Below, one piece after another: positions 32,493 through 41,339 of a DNA stretch of 64,000 nt. The DNA is taken from positions 2,232,001 through 2,296,000 of the forward strand of contig NZ_CP132343.1 in NCBI RefSeq assembly GCF_040529065.1, given 5' to 3'. The translations under genes and the position numbers were made by a program. The number at the start of each line of letters is the position of its first letter. The first letter of the stretch is position 1. The notes under the pieces are model-generated. The model made no database searches, had not been told where the DNA came from, and saw only the letters and a program-made list of their open reading frames with translations. This DNA comes from Xanthomonas sacchari (GTDB taxonomy: Bacteria; Pseudomonadota; Gammaproteobacteria; Xanthomonadales; Xanthomonadaceae).

Positions 32493-32624
32493 ATGAGCAT
32501 CAAGCCAGGTCCTAAGCGCATTGCCAAGTCGACTGGTAAACCTGATCGGCGACAGCATGACAACAAAACCACACCAGGCAATAAGCCTGAGCTTAAGCCC
32601 CATAAGCATAAGAAGGGCGAGTAG
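32493..32624 (+). CDS. Very small basic protein, unknown
   Basis: A 43-residue Lys/Pro/His-rich protein (MSIKPGPKRIAKSTGKPD start, HKHKKGE end). A strong GGAGGG ribosome binding site at 32482-32487 with good spacing supports translation. It is transcribed away from the retron-like RT gene. No family recognised; such tails bind nucleic acid. It lies within the remnant of an older integrase locus. Confidence 0.5.
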   Translation: MSIKPGPKRIAKSTGKPDRRQHDNKTTPGNKPELKPHKHKKGE

Positions 32625-32633
32625 ATTTATCGT

Positions 32634-32702
32634 GCTGTCAGGCCGGGCATCTTGAAAATGTCCGGCCTGATATTTCAGCAACTCTACCTGCGGCCGATAC
32701 AA
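32634..32702 (-). pseudogene. Remnant of an integrase C-terminus
   Basis: The minus-strand reading YRPQVELLKYQAGHF matches YQPNVELPRYQRGQF near the end of the intact second integrase (33221-34621), in the same orientation. Nothing upstream encodes the rest. A hairpin within it (TCAGGCCGG 32638 / CCGGCCTGA 32670, then TATTT) could serve as the terminator of the small basic gene. It marks the end of an earlier inserted element. Confidence 0.6.
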
Positions 32703-32836
32703 CTCTGAATCCTTTCTTTTTCCCCTGTGTCAGGTCCGCTGCCATGTCGTGGCAGAATTACCTACACCCAGACCATCGCAATAGGCAGATAGAAGAACAA
32801 AGCGGCTGCTGATACCCCAGCTTTGGTTTGCTATAC

Positions 32837-33166
32837 ATGGATGCCTTGACGACCCCAGATGGCCGCTACCTCATTGTTCGTGGACGCCTCTGGCGCACCG
32901 CCAACCCGGCCCTGAGTGCTCAAGAACGAGAGCGCCTGGTCCACGAACTGATGGATGCGCGACGGGCCGTCAAGGCGGCGAAGGCCAACGGAGACTCGGA
33001 CGACCTCGCCAAGGCTCGACGAGCGGTGAACGCCGCCAAGGTGGGACTTGGCGAACGGGGGCCTGTCTGGTGGACCGATGGCTCCAAGGACTTCAATCGT
33101 CACTTGGTCCGCAACACTCCCTATGCGGAGTGGTTCGACAATCACGATGCTGAAGGAGACGATTGA
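32837..33166 (+). CDS. Conserved small protein (MDALTTPDGRY family)
   Basis: A 109-residue protein starting MDALTTPDGRYLIVRGRLWR. The middle is an Ala/Lys-rich helix (ARRAVKAAKANG) and the end is GPVWWTDGSKDFNRHLVRNTPY. I recognise it as a widespread small conserved hypothetical protein of proteobacteria, without known function. It stands between the integrase remnant and the second integrase, on the opposite strand from the latter. Confidence 0.75.
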   Translation: MDALTTPDGRYLIVRGRLWRTANPALSAQERERLVHELMDARRAVKAAKANGDSDDLAKARRAVNAAKVGLGERGPVWWTDGSKDFNRHLVRNTPYAEWFDNHDAEGDD

Positions 33167-33220
33167 TTAGGGAGGGCGCCCAACAGGGCGCCGCTCGGTC
33201 GAAGTAGTAGCTGAGCACGG

Positions 33221-34621
33221 TCAGGGGTAGAACTTGCTTGAATCTGCCAAACACCAATCGAACTGCCCCCGCTGGTAGCGCGGCAGCTCCACGTTGGGCT
33301 GATACAGTTCCAGTGCGCTGATCTGCTTGCTGCGCGTCGCCTGCGATCGCTTGTGTAAGTAGTGCTTGCGAAGCACTGGAACCCGTTCGCGGGGATCGGT
33401 GCTGTGGCCCGTGACCAGGGCAATCTCCTTCTCGGGGACGTCGATTGCATCGAGTTCGGTGGCCAGGGTGTGGCGGAAGGCGTGGAAACCGATTCCTTTC
33501 TCGAACCCAAGGCTCTTCAGGTAGCGCCCAAAGTCCACCACGAACTGCTGGCTGTAACGCGCATTCGTTTCCCCGGTCTTCCGGTTCACACCAGCGGAGA
33601 GCAACGGGAACAGTCGGGGGTGGCCGGTCGCCTTCATGTCTTCCACGAATTCCAGGAAGCCTGCCTCTAAGAGTGGCTTCGCGATGGGGACGATGCGCAT
33701 GCAGCCCGCACCCTTCATGCTTTGCCGGCTGCGCCGCCGGCGTTTCGGGTCCGCGGCCAAGTCTTGGTCCAGCGTCTTCTGGAAAGCGATGCACCACACC
33801 CCGCGTTCCTCGATGATGTCTGTCAGCTTCAGCTGGCAGACCTCGTTGACCCTGGCGCCGGTATACAAGCCGATCATCGGCGCCCACCAATACTGAGGTT
33901 TCTTGGCCCAGGGGATGAATGTCTCGGGGTCGAAAATGGCCTGCAGGTCTTCGTCCTCGAACAGCCGGATGGCCTTCTCTGGATCGATGGTGTCGTCCTG
34001 CTTGATCTTCCGGAAGGCTTTCATGGGCGAAGAAACGATGGCCTGTCCGTTGACCAGGTGGTTGAAGAAAGCGACGAGGAACCGGCGATGACGCTCCTCG
34101 GTGGCCGGGGCCAGCGGCGCCACGTCCTGCTCTTTCCCCATGGCGATGGCTTCGTCGAAGGTGAGATCCTTCAACAGCGGGTCCGACGTCAAGTTCCTGG
34201 GGGCCCAGCGTAGGAGCTTCCAGAGCGCTTGGATGTGGTGGTAGTCGACACGTGATGCGGAGATGTTGCCGCAGGTAAGAAGCAGCAGCTTCAACGTGCG
34301 CTCTGTGGCCAGCACTGTCTTTGGGTCCAGCTGCCGGCGGCGCATGTCCTCCAGATGGTCTTCGATTTCTTTGGCCAAGGGGCGCGACGGGGTGCCCATG
34401 GGCAACTGCGCTGGGTAGCGTGTGCTGTTCTTCAGGCCGCTCTTTCGTCCGGTTTCGTCGAGCGCGGCGAGGATGCACTCTTGGAGATTGATGGCGGCTT
34501 CCCGGCCTCGGATGATGGCGCGGTCGATGCGGAACCGGCCGATGTGGATGCCTTCCAACTGCAGGAGGCCAAACGGCGAGGCGATGTAATCGTTGAGTGT
34601 TGCAGAGGGGTTGCTGGTCAT
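33221..34621 (-). CDS. Second tyrosine integrase
   Basis: A 466-residue tyrosine recombinase: Arg in GLYTGARVNEVCQLKL (near residue 259), HxxR in HAFRHTLATEL (near residue 391), the His in VTGHSTD and tyrosine in RKHYLHK (near residue 430). It is complete and not closely similar to the first integrase except in layout and near the C-terminus. GGAAG with good spacing lies before the ATG, but inside a perfect hairpin. Its presence in mid-island implies a nested or fused element. Confidence 0.9.
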   Translation of the reverse strand: MTSNPSATLNDYIASPFGLLQLEGIHIGRFRIDRAIIRGREAAINLQECILAALDETGRKSGLKNSTRYPAQLPMGTPSRPLAKEIEDHLEDMRRRQLDPKTVLATERTLKLLLLTCGNISASRVDYHHIQALWKLLRWAPRNLTSDPLLKDLTFDEAIAMGKEQDVAPLAPATEERHRRFLVAFFNHLVNGQAIVSSPMKAFRKIKQDDTIDPEKAIRLFEDEDLQAIFDPETFIPWAKKPQYWWAPMIGLYTGARVNEVCQLKLTDIIEERGVWCIAFQKTLDQDLAADPKRRRRSRQSMKGAGCMRIVPIAKPLLEAGFLEFVEDMKATGHPRLFPLLSAGVNRKTGETNARYSQQFVVDFGRYLKSLGFEKGIGFHAFRHTLATELDAIDVPEKEIALVTGHSTDPRERVPVLRKHYLHKRSQATRSKQISALELYQPNVELPRYQRGQFDWCLADSSKFYP

Positions 34622-34627
34622 GGGTCA

Positions 34628-34647
34628 CTTCCATCGAGAGATGGAAG
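34628..34647. promoter_or_regulatory. Hairpin covering the ribosome binding site of the second integrase
   Basis: CTTCCATC (34628-34635) and GATGGAAG (34640-34647) pair perfectly around GAGA. In the integrase mRNA the GGAAG ribosome binding site lies in this stem, so translation could be limited by structure. Confidence 0.55.
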
Positions 34648-35063
34648 TAGGGATAAAACAGGGCGCGAATTCGTCAATGGGGTCGATACAAAAACTTACA
34701 GCGTTGGCGAAGTCCTTAGGCGTTAGGGTATTCCCGATGGGGTGCTTCCCGCATCCGCAAATTCGTTATCCGGCGAGAAGCCTTATAAACCAAGGGTTTT
34801 GAGAGAATTTTTGTCGATTTATCGCAGTCAATTGCGTACTGTTTGCATTAAATAAGCTAACTTACTTCGATATTTTTCATCATCTCTAGATGAATATAAG
34901 TTAAATGTTAGTCAATTTTTGTAAGCTTATTCTTCTTTTTCCTGCTCGCGCTGTTGTAACTGTCAGTTACGAACAGGCTGCGGAGTGGTGTTGCGAAATT
35001 TACAATCTGTCGTAGGTTCGGTCAGTGAAAGCCTGCAGTTCGCTCGGCTAATCTGATTGTGAC
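34648..35063. other. AT-rich gap upstream of the second integrase
   Basis: A 416-bp gap with strongly AT-rich stretches (34,800-34,930) and no gene. It must hold the integrase promoter and perhaps an old attachment site, but I could not find a convincing direct repeat. Confidence 0.5.
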
Positions 35064-35459
35064 ATGGCTAAAAAGATTAATGTTGGACCGGAAGATTTAT
35101 CGAAGGCCCTTGCGGCACTGATTCGCTATGAGCGTCGTCAATCTCGCAAGGAGCACCCGGCCGGTAGCTTTGATAAAGCGAAACGCTGGTATCCAGCAGG
35201 GCGTGATGAAGAGGTCATGCTTGGAGGGCGTTCGCCAACCCGTAGCTATCCCAACTCATACAATTTGGCTTGTCGTAGCCTGGCTCATTGCGAGCGTTAC
35301 GAAAACGCGGACCACGAAGTGGTCCTCAGGCTGAAGCGTGAGCTCAAGAAAGCTGGAATTGAAGCAACGACCGACGGGGCTGGGAATATTCTCCGCGCGG
35401 CTTTTCTTGATCAAGCATTGCCAAAGGCCGAGCCAGTCACTGTTAGATCTCGTTTTTAA
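35064..35459 (+). CDS. Hypothetical protein
   Basis: A 131-residue protein (MAKKINVGPEDLSKALAALI start). Notable are RYERRQSRKEHP and NSYNLACRSLAHCERYENADHEVVLRLKRELKKAG, a His/Cys-containing helical stretch. No domain recognised and no clear ribosome binding site. The codon use is less GC-biased than in the core genes, in line with island DNA. It is convergent with the lipoprotein gene at 35494. Confidence 0.5.
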   Translation: MAKKINVGPEDLSKALAALIRYERRQSRKEHPAGSFDKAKRWYPAGRDEEVMLGGRSPTRSYPNSYNLACRSLAHCERYENADHEVVLRLKRELKKAGIEATTDGAGNILRAAFLDQALPKAEPVTVRSRF

Positions 35460-35493
35460 GCTCGTTCTGAGTGAACGCGATCAACCGGAAGAC

Positions 35494-35877
35494 CTACCGG
35501 CCGCCCTGAAACTTGAAGGTGAAGCGAGCAGAGGACGCGGCGGTCTTCCCACTGATGGGCACGGGTGTCGCGTCCACCAGCGTCAACATGCCATCGGCAA
35601 CAGGGACCGGGACGCCCAGCGTGAGGTCCATCTCCTTGGACCAGCCGCCGCCAAGCACGGTCGCCCTGACGACCAGTCGGCCGGCCTGGATGCATTGAAC
35701 GTCGGCAGGGCAACGGCTGTCTTCCATGACGCGGTCGGGACGCACCCTGGGGCCATCGACCGCGGCAATCTCTCCCAACCGCACGGGGCCTTCAATCGGA
35801 CGGCTTGCGACCGGACCACCCGTCGCGCACCCGGCAACCGATATGGCCATCAGCGCTGCAAGTGGCTTCACTCTCAT
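35494..35877 (-). CDS. Lipoprotein, unknown
   Basis: A 127-residue protein with a lipobox (SVAGC, Cys near residue 17) from the ATG complementary to 35875-35877; an ATG 13 codons upstream is possible. The mature part has CPADVQCIQAGRLVVRATV (two Cys, a likely disulphide) and ends in beta strands (ARFTFKFQG). It resembles small periplasmic lipoproteins of unknown role. The 486-bp gap between it and radC contains no recognised gene. Confidence 0.7.
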   Translation of the reverse strand: MRVKPLAALMAISVAGCATGGPVASRPIEGPVRLGEIAAVDGPRVRPDRVMEDSRCPADVQCIQAGRLVVRATVLGGGWSKEMDLTLGVPVPVADGMLTLVDATPVPISGKTAASSARFTFKFQGGR

Positions 35878-36363
35878 CCAAAAGGTCTGGACAGCCTTTC
35901 GTTGTTCGATTCGCATGGCTGAGGGTGGCTCCGAAGACAGCCTGAGTGTCCCACAGCTCTGCAATCCGCTGCTGAGATGCGCACCAGAGACTGCCGGCCT
36001 GAATGCTGTGGGCATGAGCACTCTCAGTGAGCGGACGCTCACGGCAGCGTCAAGCCAGCAGCCGGCAACGCACGCCAGGACCATGGGCAACGTTGCACGC
36101 AGCCAGCACTCAAGTCCCCTTAGCTCTTCGATCGCCGGCATGGGAGTCGCACATCATTGCTCTCCACCAGCGCTGGGCCTCTTAGAGGGACCTTAGCTTC
36201 GCTGTCTCGACCGCAAGGGCGAGCCTCCTCCTCGGCGCTGACGCTCTGTTGCGGCCCTCCGCTGCGCGCCGCTGCCGCGGTGCTCACTCCCGGGTGCGGT
36301 TGGGCCTGGCGCTCCGCCTGCCGGTTCCCACGAGGCGCACAACGCGCTGGTGGAGAAGAACCG

Positions 36364-36847
36364 ATGAAGCGCAACACCCAGGACCGCACGGCCCAATACC
36401 AACTCCCGATGGACGAAGAAGGCATCCTGCTCGCCGCCGCCAACATCCTGGAACAGCGCCTCCAGCGGCAAGGCCGGATCCACAACCCCATCCACGCCGG
36501 CAGCTACTTGGTCGCCCGCTGCGCCCACCTGCCGCACGAAGTGTTCGGCGTCGTCTTCCTCGACACAAAGCACCACATCCTCGCCACCGAGCATCTCTTC
36601 AGCGGCACCATCGACGGCTGCGAAGTCCACAGCCGAGTCGTTGCCAAGCGTGCCCTGGACCTCAACGCTGCCGCCGTCATCCTCTTCCACAACCATCCGA
36701 GCGGAAACCCGGAGCGCCAGCGACGCCGACCGCCAAGTCACCGAGCGCCTGAAGCAAGCGCTTCGCCTCTTCGACATCCGAGTCCTTGACCACCTGATCA
36801 TCGGCGGCCACCAGCACACCAGCCTGGCAAGCAGGGGGTGGGCATAG
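36364..36847 (+). pseudogene. radC: radC-like JAB-domain gene with a frameshift
   Basis: The first frame encodes about 120 residues of a mobile-element RadC, up to the JAMM signature [10 protein letters not shown] (near 36710). The homologous continuation [31 protein letters not shown] and [10 protein letters not shown] is in the next frame and stops at 36847. One inserted base, or two deleted, near 36715 explains the break. The JAMM aspartate (in SASDAD) is lost from the first frame, so the product would be inactive. Such radC genes are frequent island passengers, often beside nucleases. Confidence 0.8.
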
Positions 36848-36917
36848 CCCACCCCTTCACCTGTGAAGTCTGCCAAGGCTAGACTGCTAAGGCAGATGCA
36901 CTTCCAAGGAGCAGGAA

Positions 36918-37118
36918 ATGAAGTTGTTTCACGTGCGAGGGATTGTGTGGGAGACCGATGGCAAGCGTCCTGTGTTGCCGGCCGAAGCAACAGTTGAATG
37001 CGAGAGCGAAGATGGGATCGCTGATGCCTTGAGCGACGCATACGGTTGGCTGGTGAGCGAGTTCCTTGTCGTAGAGGAGACCGGCGGCGACCACACCAGG
37101 AACGTGCGTCGGGATTGA
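36918..37118 (+). CDS. Small hypothetical protein
   Basis: A 66-residue acidic protein starting MKLFHVRGIVWETDGK, with an acidic middle (ECESEDGIADAL). GGAGCAGG seven bases before the ATG supports translation. No family recognised. It stands between the radC remnant and the secreted nuclease. Confidence 0.55.
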   Translation: MKLFHVRGIVWETDGKRPVLPAEATVECESEDGIADALSDAYGWLVSEFLVVEETGGDHTRNVRRD

Positions 37119-37226
37119 AGGGTGGGCGAGTTGGTCGGCGCCCGTTTCCCGCTTCCGCTAAAGTGTCGGACCGTGTTTGAACTGGCGCTCGCCACCCGAG
37201 CGTGCGCGTAGAGGAAGTCGTTGTTG

Positions 37227-37910
37227 ATGGTGTTGAAGGGTCTGTTGGTTCTGTCTTTGGTTTTTGCTTCGATTCCTGGCGTGGCAGCAGAGTTGGTCGG
37301 CCGCGCGACCGTCACGGACGGCGATACCCTCACCGTGGCGAAGCAGCGCATCCGCCTGTGGGGCATCGATGCCCCGGAAAGCGCTCAGCAATGCACCACC
37401 AAAGACGGGCGCTCGTGGCCCTGTGGACGGCGGTCCGCCGCCGCGCTGGACAGCTACGTGCTGGACAAGACAGTTCGCTGCCAACCCAAGGACACCGACC
37501 GCTATGGCCGGGTGGTCGCGGAGTGCTTCGTCCAAGGGCAGTCCGTCAACCGCAGGATGGTGAGCTCCGGTTGGGCCGTGGCCTATCGCCAATACGCCAC
37601 GGCGTTCATCGGTGACGAAGCCGACGCGCGCCAGCACCAGCGGAACCTCTGGCAAGGGCCCTTCCAGATGCCCGCGGACTTCCGCCGAAGCAAGCGCGAC
37701 CAGACGGCCCGCCAGGCCCATGTGGCCACGCCGCCCGTATCCAGCGGATGCCGCATCAAGGGCAACATCTCTCGCCAAGGCAAGAAGATCTACCACGTCC
37801 CTGGGCAGCGGGATTACGAGCGCACTAGCATCGACCTGAGCCATGGCGAGCGCATATTCTGCAGCTCGGAGGAGGCCGCACGGGCAGGCTGGCAGCCGGC
37901 AAAGCGCTGA
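37227..37910 (+). CDS. Secreted thermonuclease (SNase family) with Excalibur-like tail
   Basis: A 227-residue protein with signal peptide (cleavage near GVAAE). The SNase fold shows the Asp of VTDGDTLTV (near residue 33), RLWGIDAPES (Arg and Asp), DRYGRVVAEC and the catalytic Arg region. The C-terminus contains GCRIKGNIS, then Cys-containing CSSEEAARAGWQPAKR, like an Excalibur calcium-binding tail. It cleaves DNA and RNA with calcium outside the cytoplasm. GAGGAAG at 37211-37217 fixes the ATG at 37227. Confidence 0.88.
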   Translation: MVLKGLLVLSLVFASIPGVAAELVGRATVTDGDTLTVAKQRIRLWGIDAPESAQQCTTKDGRSWPCGRRSAAALDSYVLDKTVRCQPKDTDRYGRVVAECFVQGQSVNRRMVSSGWAVAYRQYATAFIGDEADARQHQRNLWQGPFQMPADFRRSKRDQTARQAHVATPPVSSGCRIKGNISRQGKKIYHVPGQRDYERTSIDLSHGERIFCSSEEAARAGWQPAKR

Positions 37911-38024
37911 GCTCTTGGAAGCAGCCGGGCGGCCGCAGCAGAGGCGGGGCCCTTGCCATTTGTCTGCCCAAGTCGCGGGCGATAGCGCTAGACTCCGGTC
38001 ACAGTAATCGATGGACGTGAGCCT

Positions 38025-38684
38025 ATGGACGGGGTGCAACGCATGGAAACCAAGATGGCAAATCAGCCTAACAAGGGCGAGTTCTTCCAGCTGCAGCCGG
38101 ATGCTCGGCGTGGAGGCAAAGGCCACGGAGTGGTCTTTGAAAATGAGAGTGTTCTGCGAACGCCGCCGCGCCTCATCGTAAAGCCAACGGAGGGCGGGTT
38201 CCCGCCATTGCGCGAAACCCCGCGCCTGGTTTACCACCCTAGCGAGGGCGCGCTGCCTGAAGATCTAGAGGGCGGTTTCAGCGGCTACTGGTTGGTTTCC
38301 GACCGGCTGCGTCGCGTGATGGAGTCCGTGGACGCGGATGCCTTCGCTTTTGCTGAGGTGGACTATCGTTTGGACGATGGTTCCAAGGGGCCGGCTGTTT
38401 TCCTCTGCGATGTCGTCCGCACCTTGGATGCCTTGGACGAAGAGGCTTCCCAGCTCAACATTGAAATCAGTGACGAATTTGAGGCCGGGAAATACTACGA
38501 CCTCACCGGCGACATCCGTCTGGCCTTCAGGCGGGATGTGTTGGGTTCGGCGCATGTTTTTAGGTTGGCTTTCCATGGTGGTGTCTTCTGCGATAGAGCG
38601 TTCAAGGAAGCCGTAGAAGCGGCGGGCATTGTCACGCCCAGCAAGTCCAATGGGCTTTGGTTTTACGACGTCGTGAACTGCTGA
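38025..38684 (+). CDS. Imm11-family (DUF1629) immunity protein, putative X-Tfi
   Basis: A 219-residue protein (ATGs at 38043 and 38055 are also possible starts). The family core is clear: GYWLVSDRLRRVMESVDADAF (near residue 85), DYRLDDGSKGPAVFLCDVVR and LAFRRDVLGSAHVFR. Imm11 proteins protect cells from polymorphic toxins in contact-dependent systems. It sits 36 bp upstream of a type IV effector on the same strand, as X-Tfi genes often do in Xanthomonas, so it should neutralise that effector. It has no signal peptide, so if it is the antidote it acts in the cytoplasm or binds before export. Confidence 0.8.
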   Translation: MDGVQRMETKMANQPNKGEFFQLQPDARRGGKGHGVVFENESVLRTPPRLIVKPTEGGFPPLRETPRLVYHPSEGALPEDLEGGFSGYWLVSDRLRRVMESVDADAFAFAEVDYRLDDGSKGPAVFLCDVVRTLDALDEEASQLNIEISDEFEAGKYYDLTGDIRLAFRRDVLGSAHVFRLAFHGGVFCDRAFKEAVEAAGIVTPSKSNGLWFYDVVNC

Positions 38685-38720
38685 TTGCGAACACGGGCAG
38701 CAAGGAAGGAGCCATGATCC

Positions 38721-41306
38721 ATGGCGAACTATCGGACGCTTTTCCAAGACCATCACAACATCGAACAGCAGACGCTGAAGAACAGCGAGCTGTTGGCGAA
38801 GTTGCAAGAGGTCGGGAAGTTTCATATCCATGCCCCTGAGAACCGTTTGTTCCTGCCAGCCAGTCCTCAACTGGCTGACGCGCTTGGGGTGACCCCACAC
38901 AGTGGCGGTCCCTTGGCGGAATACCAGAAAGGCATGCTTGAACGGTTGAACCGCATCCAATCGACGCGGGATGGTCAAGCTGCTTTGATGGGTGACCCTG
39001 ATGCGATGGATCGGGTTGCCAAACGTGTGGAGCAGCTGCGCGATACGGTCAAGGTCGGGCTGATCAATGGCGACTTGAACACCAACACGCCAGTAGGCGA
39101 ACTTCCGGCGCAGACGAGCCAGAGAGTTCGTCAGTTCTTCAAAGACATCCCCGCCTACTACCAAACCCACTCTCAGCAGATCGAGGCCCTGAAGGGCTTC
39201 ACGGGGGTGGACCACGGCTGGGGTGCCGTCGCGCATTCCGAGTCGCGCATCGTCACCACGCTCAACCAAATCCAGGTCAGCAACGCCGCGATCGTTCGAG
39301 GCGGGGATATCCAGCTTCAGCGCAGCGGGTTGTCGCTCGCCATCGCCAACGCTCATCACGACGGGCGCGTGGTGTTGTCCGAGCAGGGCATCCTCAAGGT
39401 CGAGCAGGTGCTGGGTCCTGAAGCCGCCCAGAACATTCGCGTGCCGCGCGGACAGCGTGGCGAAGTCGCCATGGAGCTGTTGATGGGCGAGGCGTCCGCG
39501 CGTGGGCTCACCCGTGCCGGCGGACTCTTGGCGACCGGGGCGGATGCGGTGATGACCGCTCGCACGGCGGCGACGCTGATGGAGCAGGGCAACCTCACCG
39601 CCGCGCAGTCGGAGGTCAATCACGCCGTTGCGCGCAACGTGGGCGGCTGGGCCGGCGGCGCGTCCACCGCGGCCGCGCTGGGCAGCAGCGGCGGCTTTGT
39701 GCCTGCGGCCTTGGTGGTGGGCGACGCGGTCTTGATGAGCAAGGCCTTCGACAAGGCCGTCGACCTCAAAGAGAACCGCGACATCTTCCACCAGACCGAT
39801 CGGGCCGGCGTGGACTGGAAGTTCAACGGACGAGATTGGGAGCGCCAAGGCGCGTTCGAGCGCGCCGCTGATGGGCGCGAAGCCCCTGTCCAAATATCCG
39901 TCGGTGCCAGCTACGTAAAGTCTCAGGAATTGGGTGCCATGGCGAATGCCAAGGCTGCCGAGTTCGCGCTGGGCAAAGCCCCGCCGCCGCAGGATCCCTT
40001 CAACCTGCCGGCCCAGCCCGGCGACCGGATTGGGTTGGACAACCCAAATTGGCACCGAAATCCGGAAACCGAGAAGTGGGAGCGCCAGGTCAAGACCGGG
40101 GTGGACGGCGCCAACGACCGGGGCGTCTATGAACCCCAGATCGCGAACGCAGAGCAGGCCCAGCGCCTGAACCAAGAAGCCTTGGGGCGGATCGAGGGCA
40201 ACATCGCCAACGGCCGCGAGGCCATCGCCCAAGCCTACCTGGAGAGCCATGCCGCCCAGCGTGGGCAGGACTACGGGGTGGCGGTTCCTGCCGCGGTGGA
40301 AAGTGCTCGTGCCCAGCAGGACCGGGTGCAAGGCCACGATGGCCAGACCTACCAGCGCAACGAGGCCGGACAGTGGCTCGGCAAGGACGGGGTGGCGACC
40401 GGCAACCTGGCGGCGGAGCTGGAGCTGACGAACCAGATGCGCCAGCCCTCACTGGAACGTGCGCAGGAGACGCTGGCGGCCATTGAGGCTCGCCCAGCGC
40501 CCACGGCCGCGCAGATGGAGCACAACGAGCTCTTGCACCGCTATCGAGCTGCTGGCGTCGACCTCAACGCCCAGGAGAACAACCTGCAGGCCGTGGAGCT
40601 CGCCACCGAGCGGACCAAGGAGGCCGAAGGACTCACCGGTCCGACGATGCAGCAGCTGAAGCGGAACGAGCAGGGGCAATACGGTTACGACAGCCAGATT
40701 GTTCACTATCAGGTTGGCCAGGACGGCGTGGCCCACCAAGTCGCGGTGACCACTTCCGAGGAGCTGCGCCAGGCCAAGGCCGAACTGGGCCAGCCGGCTG
40801 TGGCGCACGTGCCGACGCTGGAGACGGTCTCGGTGACCGCGCCGAGCCGCAGCAAGGAGCAGGAGGCCGAACCGGCCCAGGAGAGGGGGGCGCAAGGTCC
40901 GCTGCTTGCCGACAACCCCGGGCATCCCGACCACTCCACCTACCAAACCATCCATTCTTGGGTCAGCGGGACGGGGAACTGGAACGAGCAGGAGAGCCGG
41001 AACGTCACCGCAGCGCTCTACAAGCAGCAGGCCGAGGACCCGTTGGTGAAGCGAGTGGACCGGGTAACCGGTGCGCTGGGCAAGGACGGGGCCGAGAACG
41101 TGCTGGCGGTCTACGCGCCGTTTGGCGACAAGGCGCCCTTCTTTCATGCCCGGGTGGATGGACGCGAGGCGGCGCAGCAGCCGGCAGAGCAGAACCTGCA
41201 GCAGGCGGAGGTTATCAAGCAGGACCAGGTGCGTCAGCAGGCATTGGAGCAGACTCAGCAGCAGACTGCGCGGCAAGAGCAGGCGGAGCCAGGCCGACAC
41301 ATCTAA
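38721..41306 (+). CDS. XVIPCD type IV secretion effector (X-Tfe)
   Basis: An 861-residue protein. The C-terminus (about residues 730-861) is an XVIPCD: DNPGHPDHSTYQTI, RVDRVTGALGKDGAENVLAVYAPFG and a Gln-rich tail, the signal recognised by VirD4 of the Xanthomonas antibacterial type IV system. The N-terminal half is helical, with a Gly/Ala-rich hydrophobic segment near residues 305-350 (VGGWAGGASTAAALGSSGGF) that could insert in membranes; the toxic activity is not identified. A second repeat-like region (residues 430-480) contains tryptophan-rich NWHRNPETEKWERQV. AGGAAGGAG precedes the ATG at 38721. The secretion machinery is not in this window. Confidence 0.85.
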   Translation: MANYRTLFQDHHNIEQQTLKNSELLAKLQEVGKFHIHAPENRLFLPASPQLADALGVTPHSGGPLAEYQKGMLERLNRIQSTRDGQAALMGDPDAMDRVAKRVEQLRDTVKVGLINGDLNTNTPVGELPAQTSQRVRQFFKDIPAYYQTHSQQIEALKGFTGVDHGWGAVAHSESRIVTTLNQIQVSNAAIVRGGDIQLQRSGLSLAIANAHHDGRVVLSEQGILKVEQVLGPEAAQNIRVPRGQRGEVAMELLMGEASARGLTRAGGLLATGADAVMTARTAATLMEQGNLTAAQSEVNHAVARNVGGWAGGASTAAALGSSGGFVPAALVVGDAVLMSKAFDKAVDLKENRDIFHQTDRAGVDWKFNGRDWERQGAFERAADGREAPVQISVGASYVKSQELGAMANAKAAEFALGKAPPPQDPFNLPAQPGDRIGLDNPNWHRNPETEKWERQVKTGVDGANDRGVYEPQIANAEQAQRLNQEALGRIEGNIANGREAIAQAYLESHAAQRGQDYGVAVPAAVESARAQQDRVQGHDGQTYQRNEAGQWLGKDGVATGNLAAELELTNQMRQPSLERAQETLAAIEARPAPTAAQMEHNELLHRYRAAGVDLNAQENNLQAVELATERTKEAEGLTGPTMQQLKRNEQGQYGYDSQIVHYQVGQDGVAHQVAVTTSEELRQAKAELGQPAVAHVPTLETVSVTAPSRSKEQEAEPAQERGAQGPLLADNPGHPDHSTYQTIHSWVSGTGNWNEQESRNVTAALYKQQAEDPLVKRVDRVTGALGKDGAENVLAVYAPFGDKAPFFHARVDGREAAQQPAEQNLQQAEVIKQDQVRQQALEQTQQQTARQEQAEPGRHI

Positions 41307-41339
41307 GTAAATATTTTTTAGCCAACAACGGGGGGGGAT

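Noticed and set aside
33093-34634. A 513-codon minus frame overlapping the second integrase
   Set aside because: It is the neighbouring frame of the integrase, which carries all catalytic motifs.
38265-40337. A 690-codon minus-strand frame
   Set aside because: It is antisense to the Imm11 and XVIPCD genes, which have ribosome binding sites and recognised domains.
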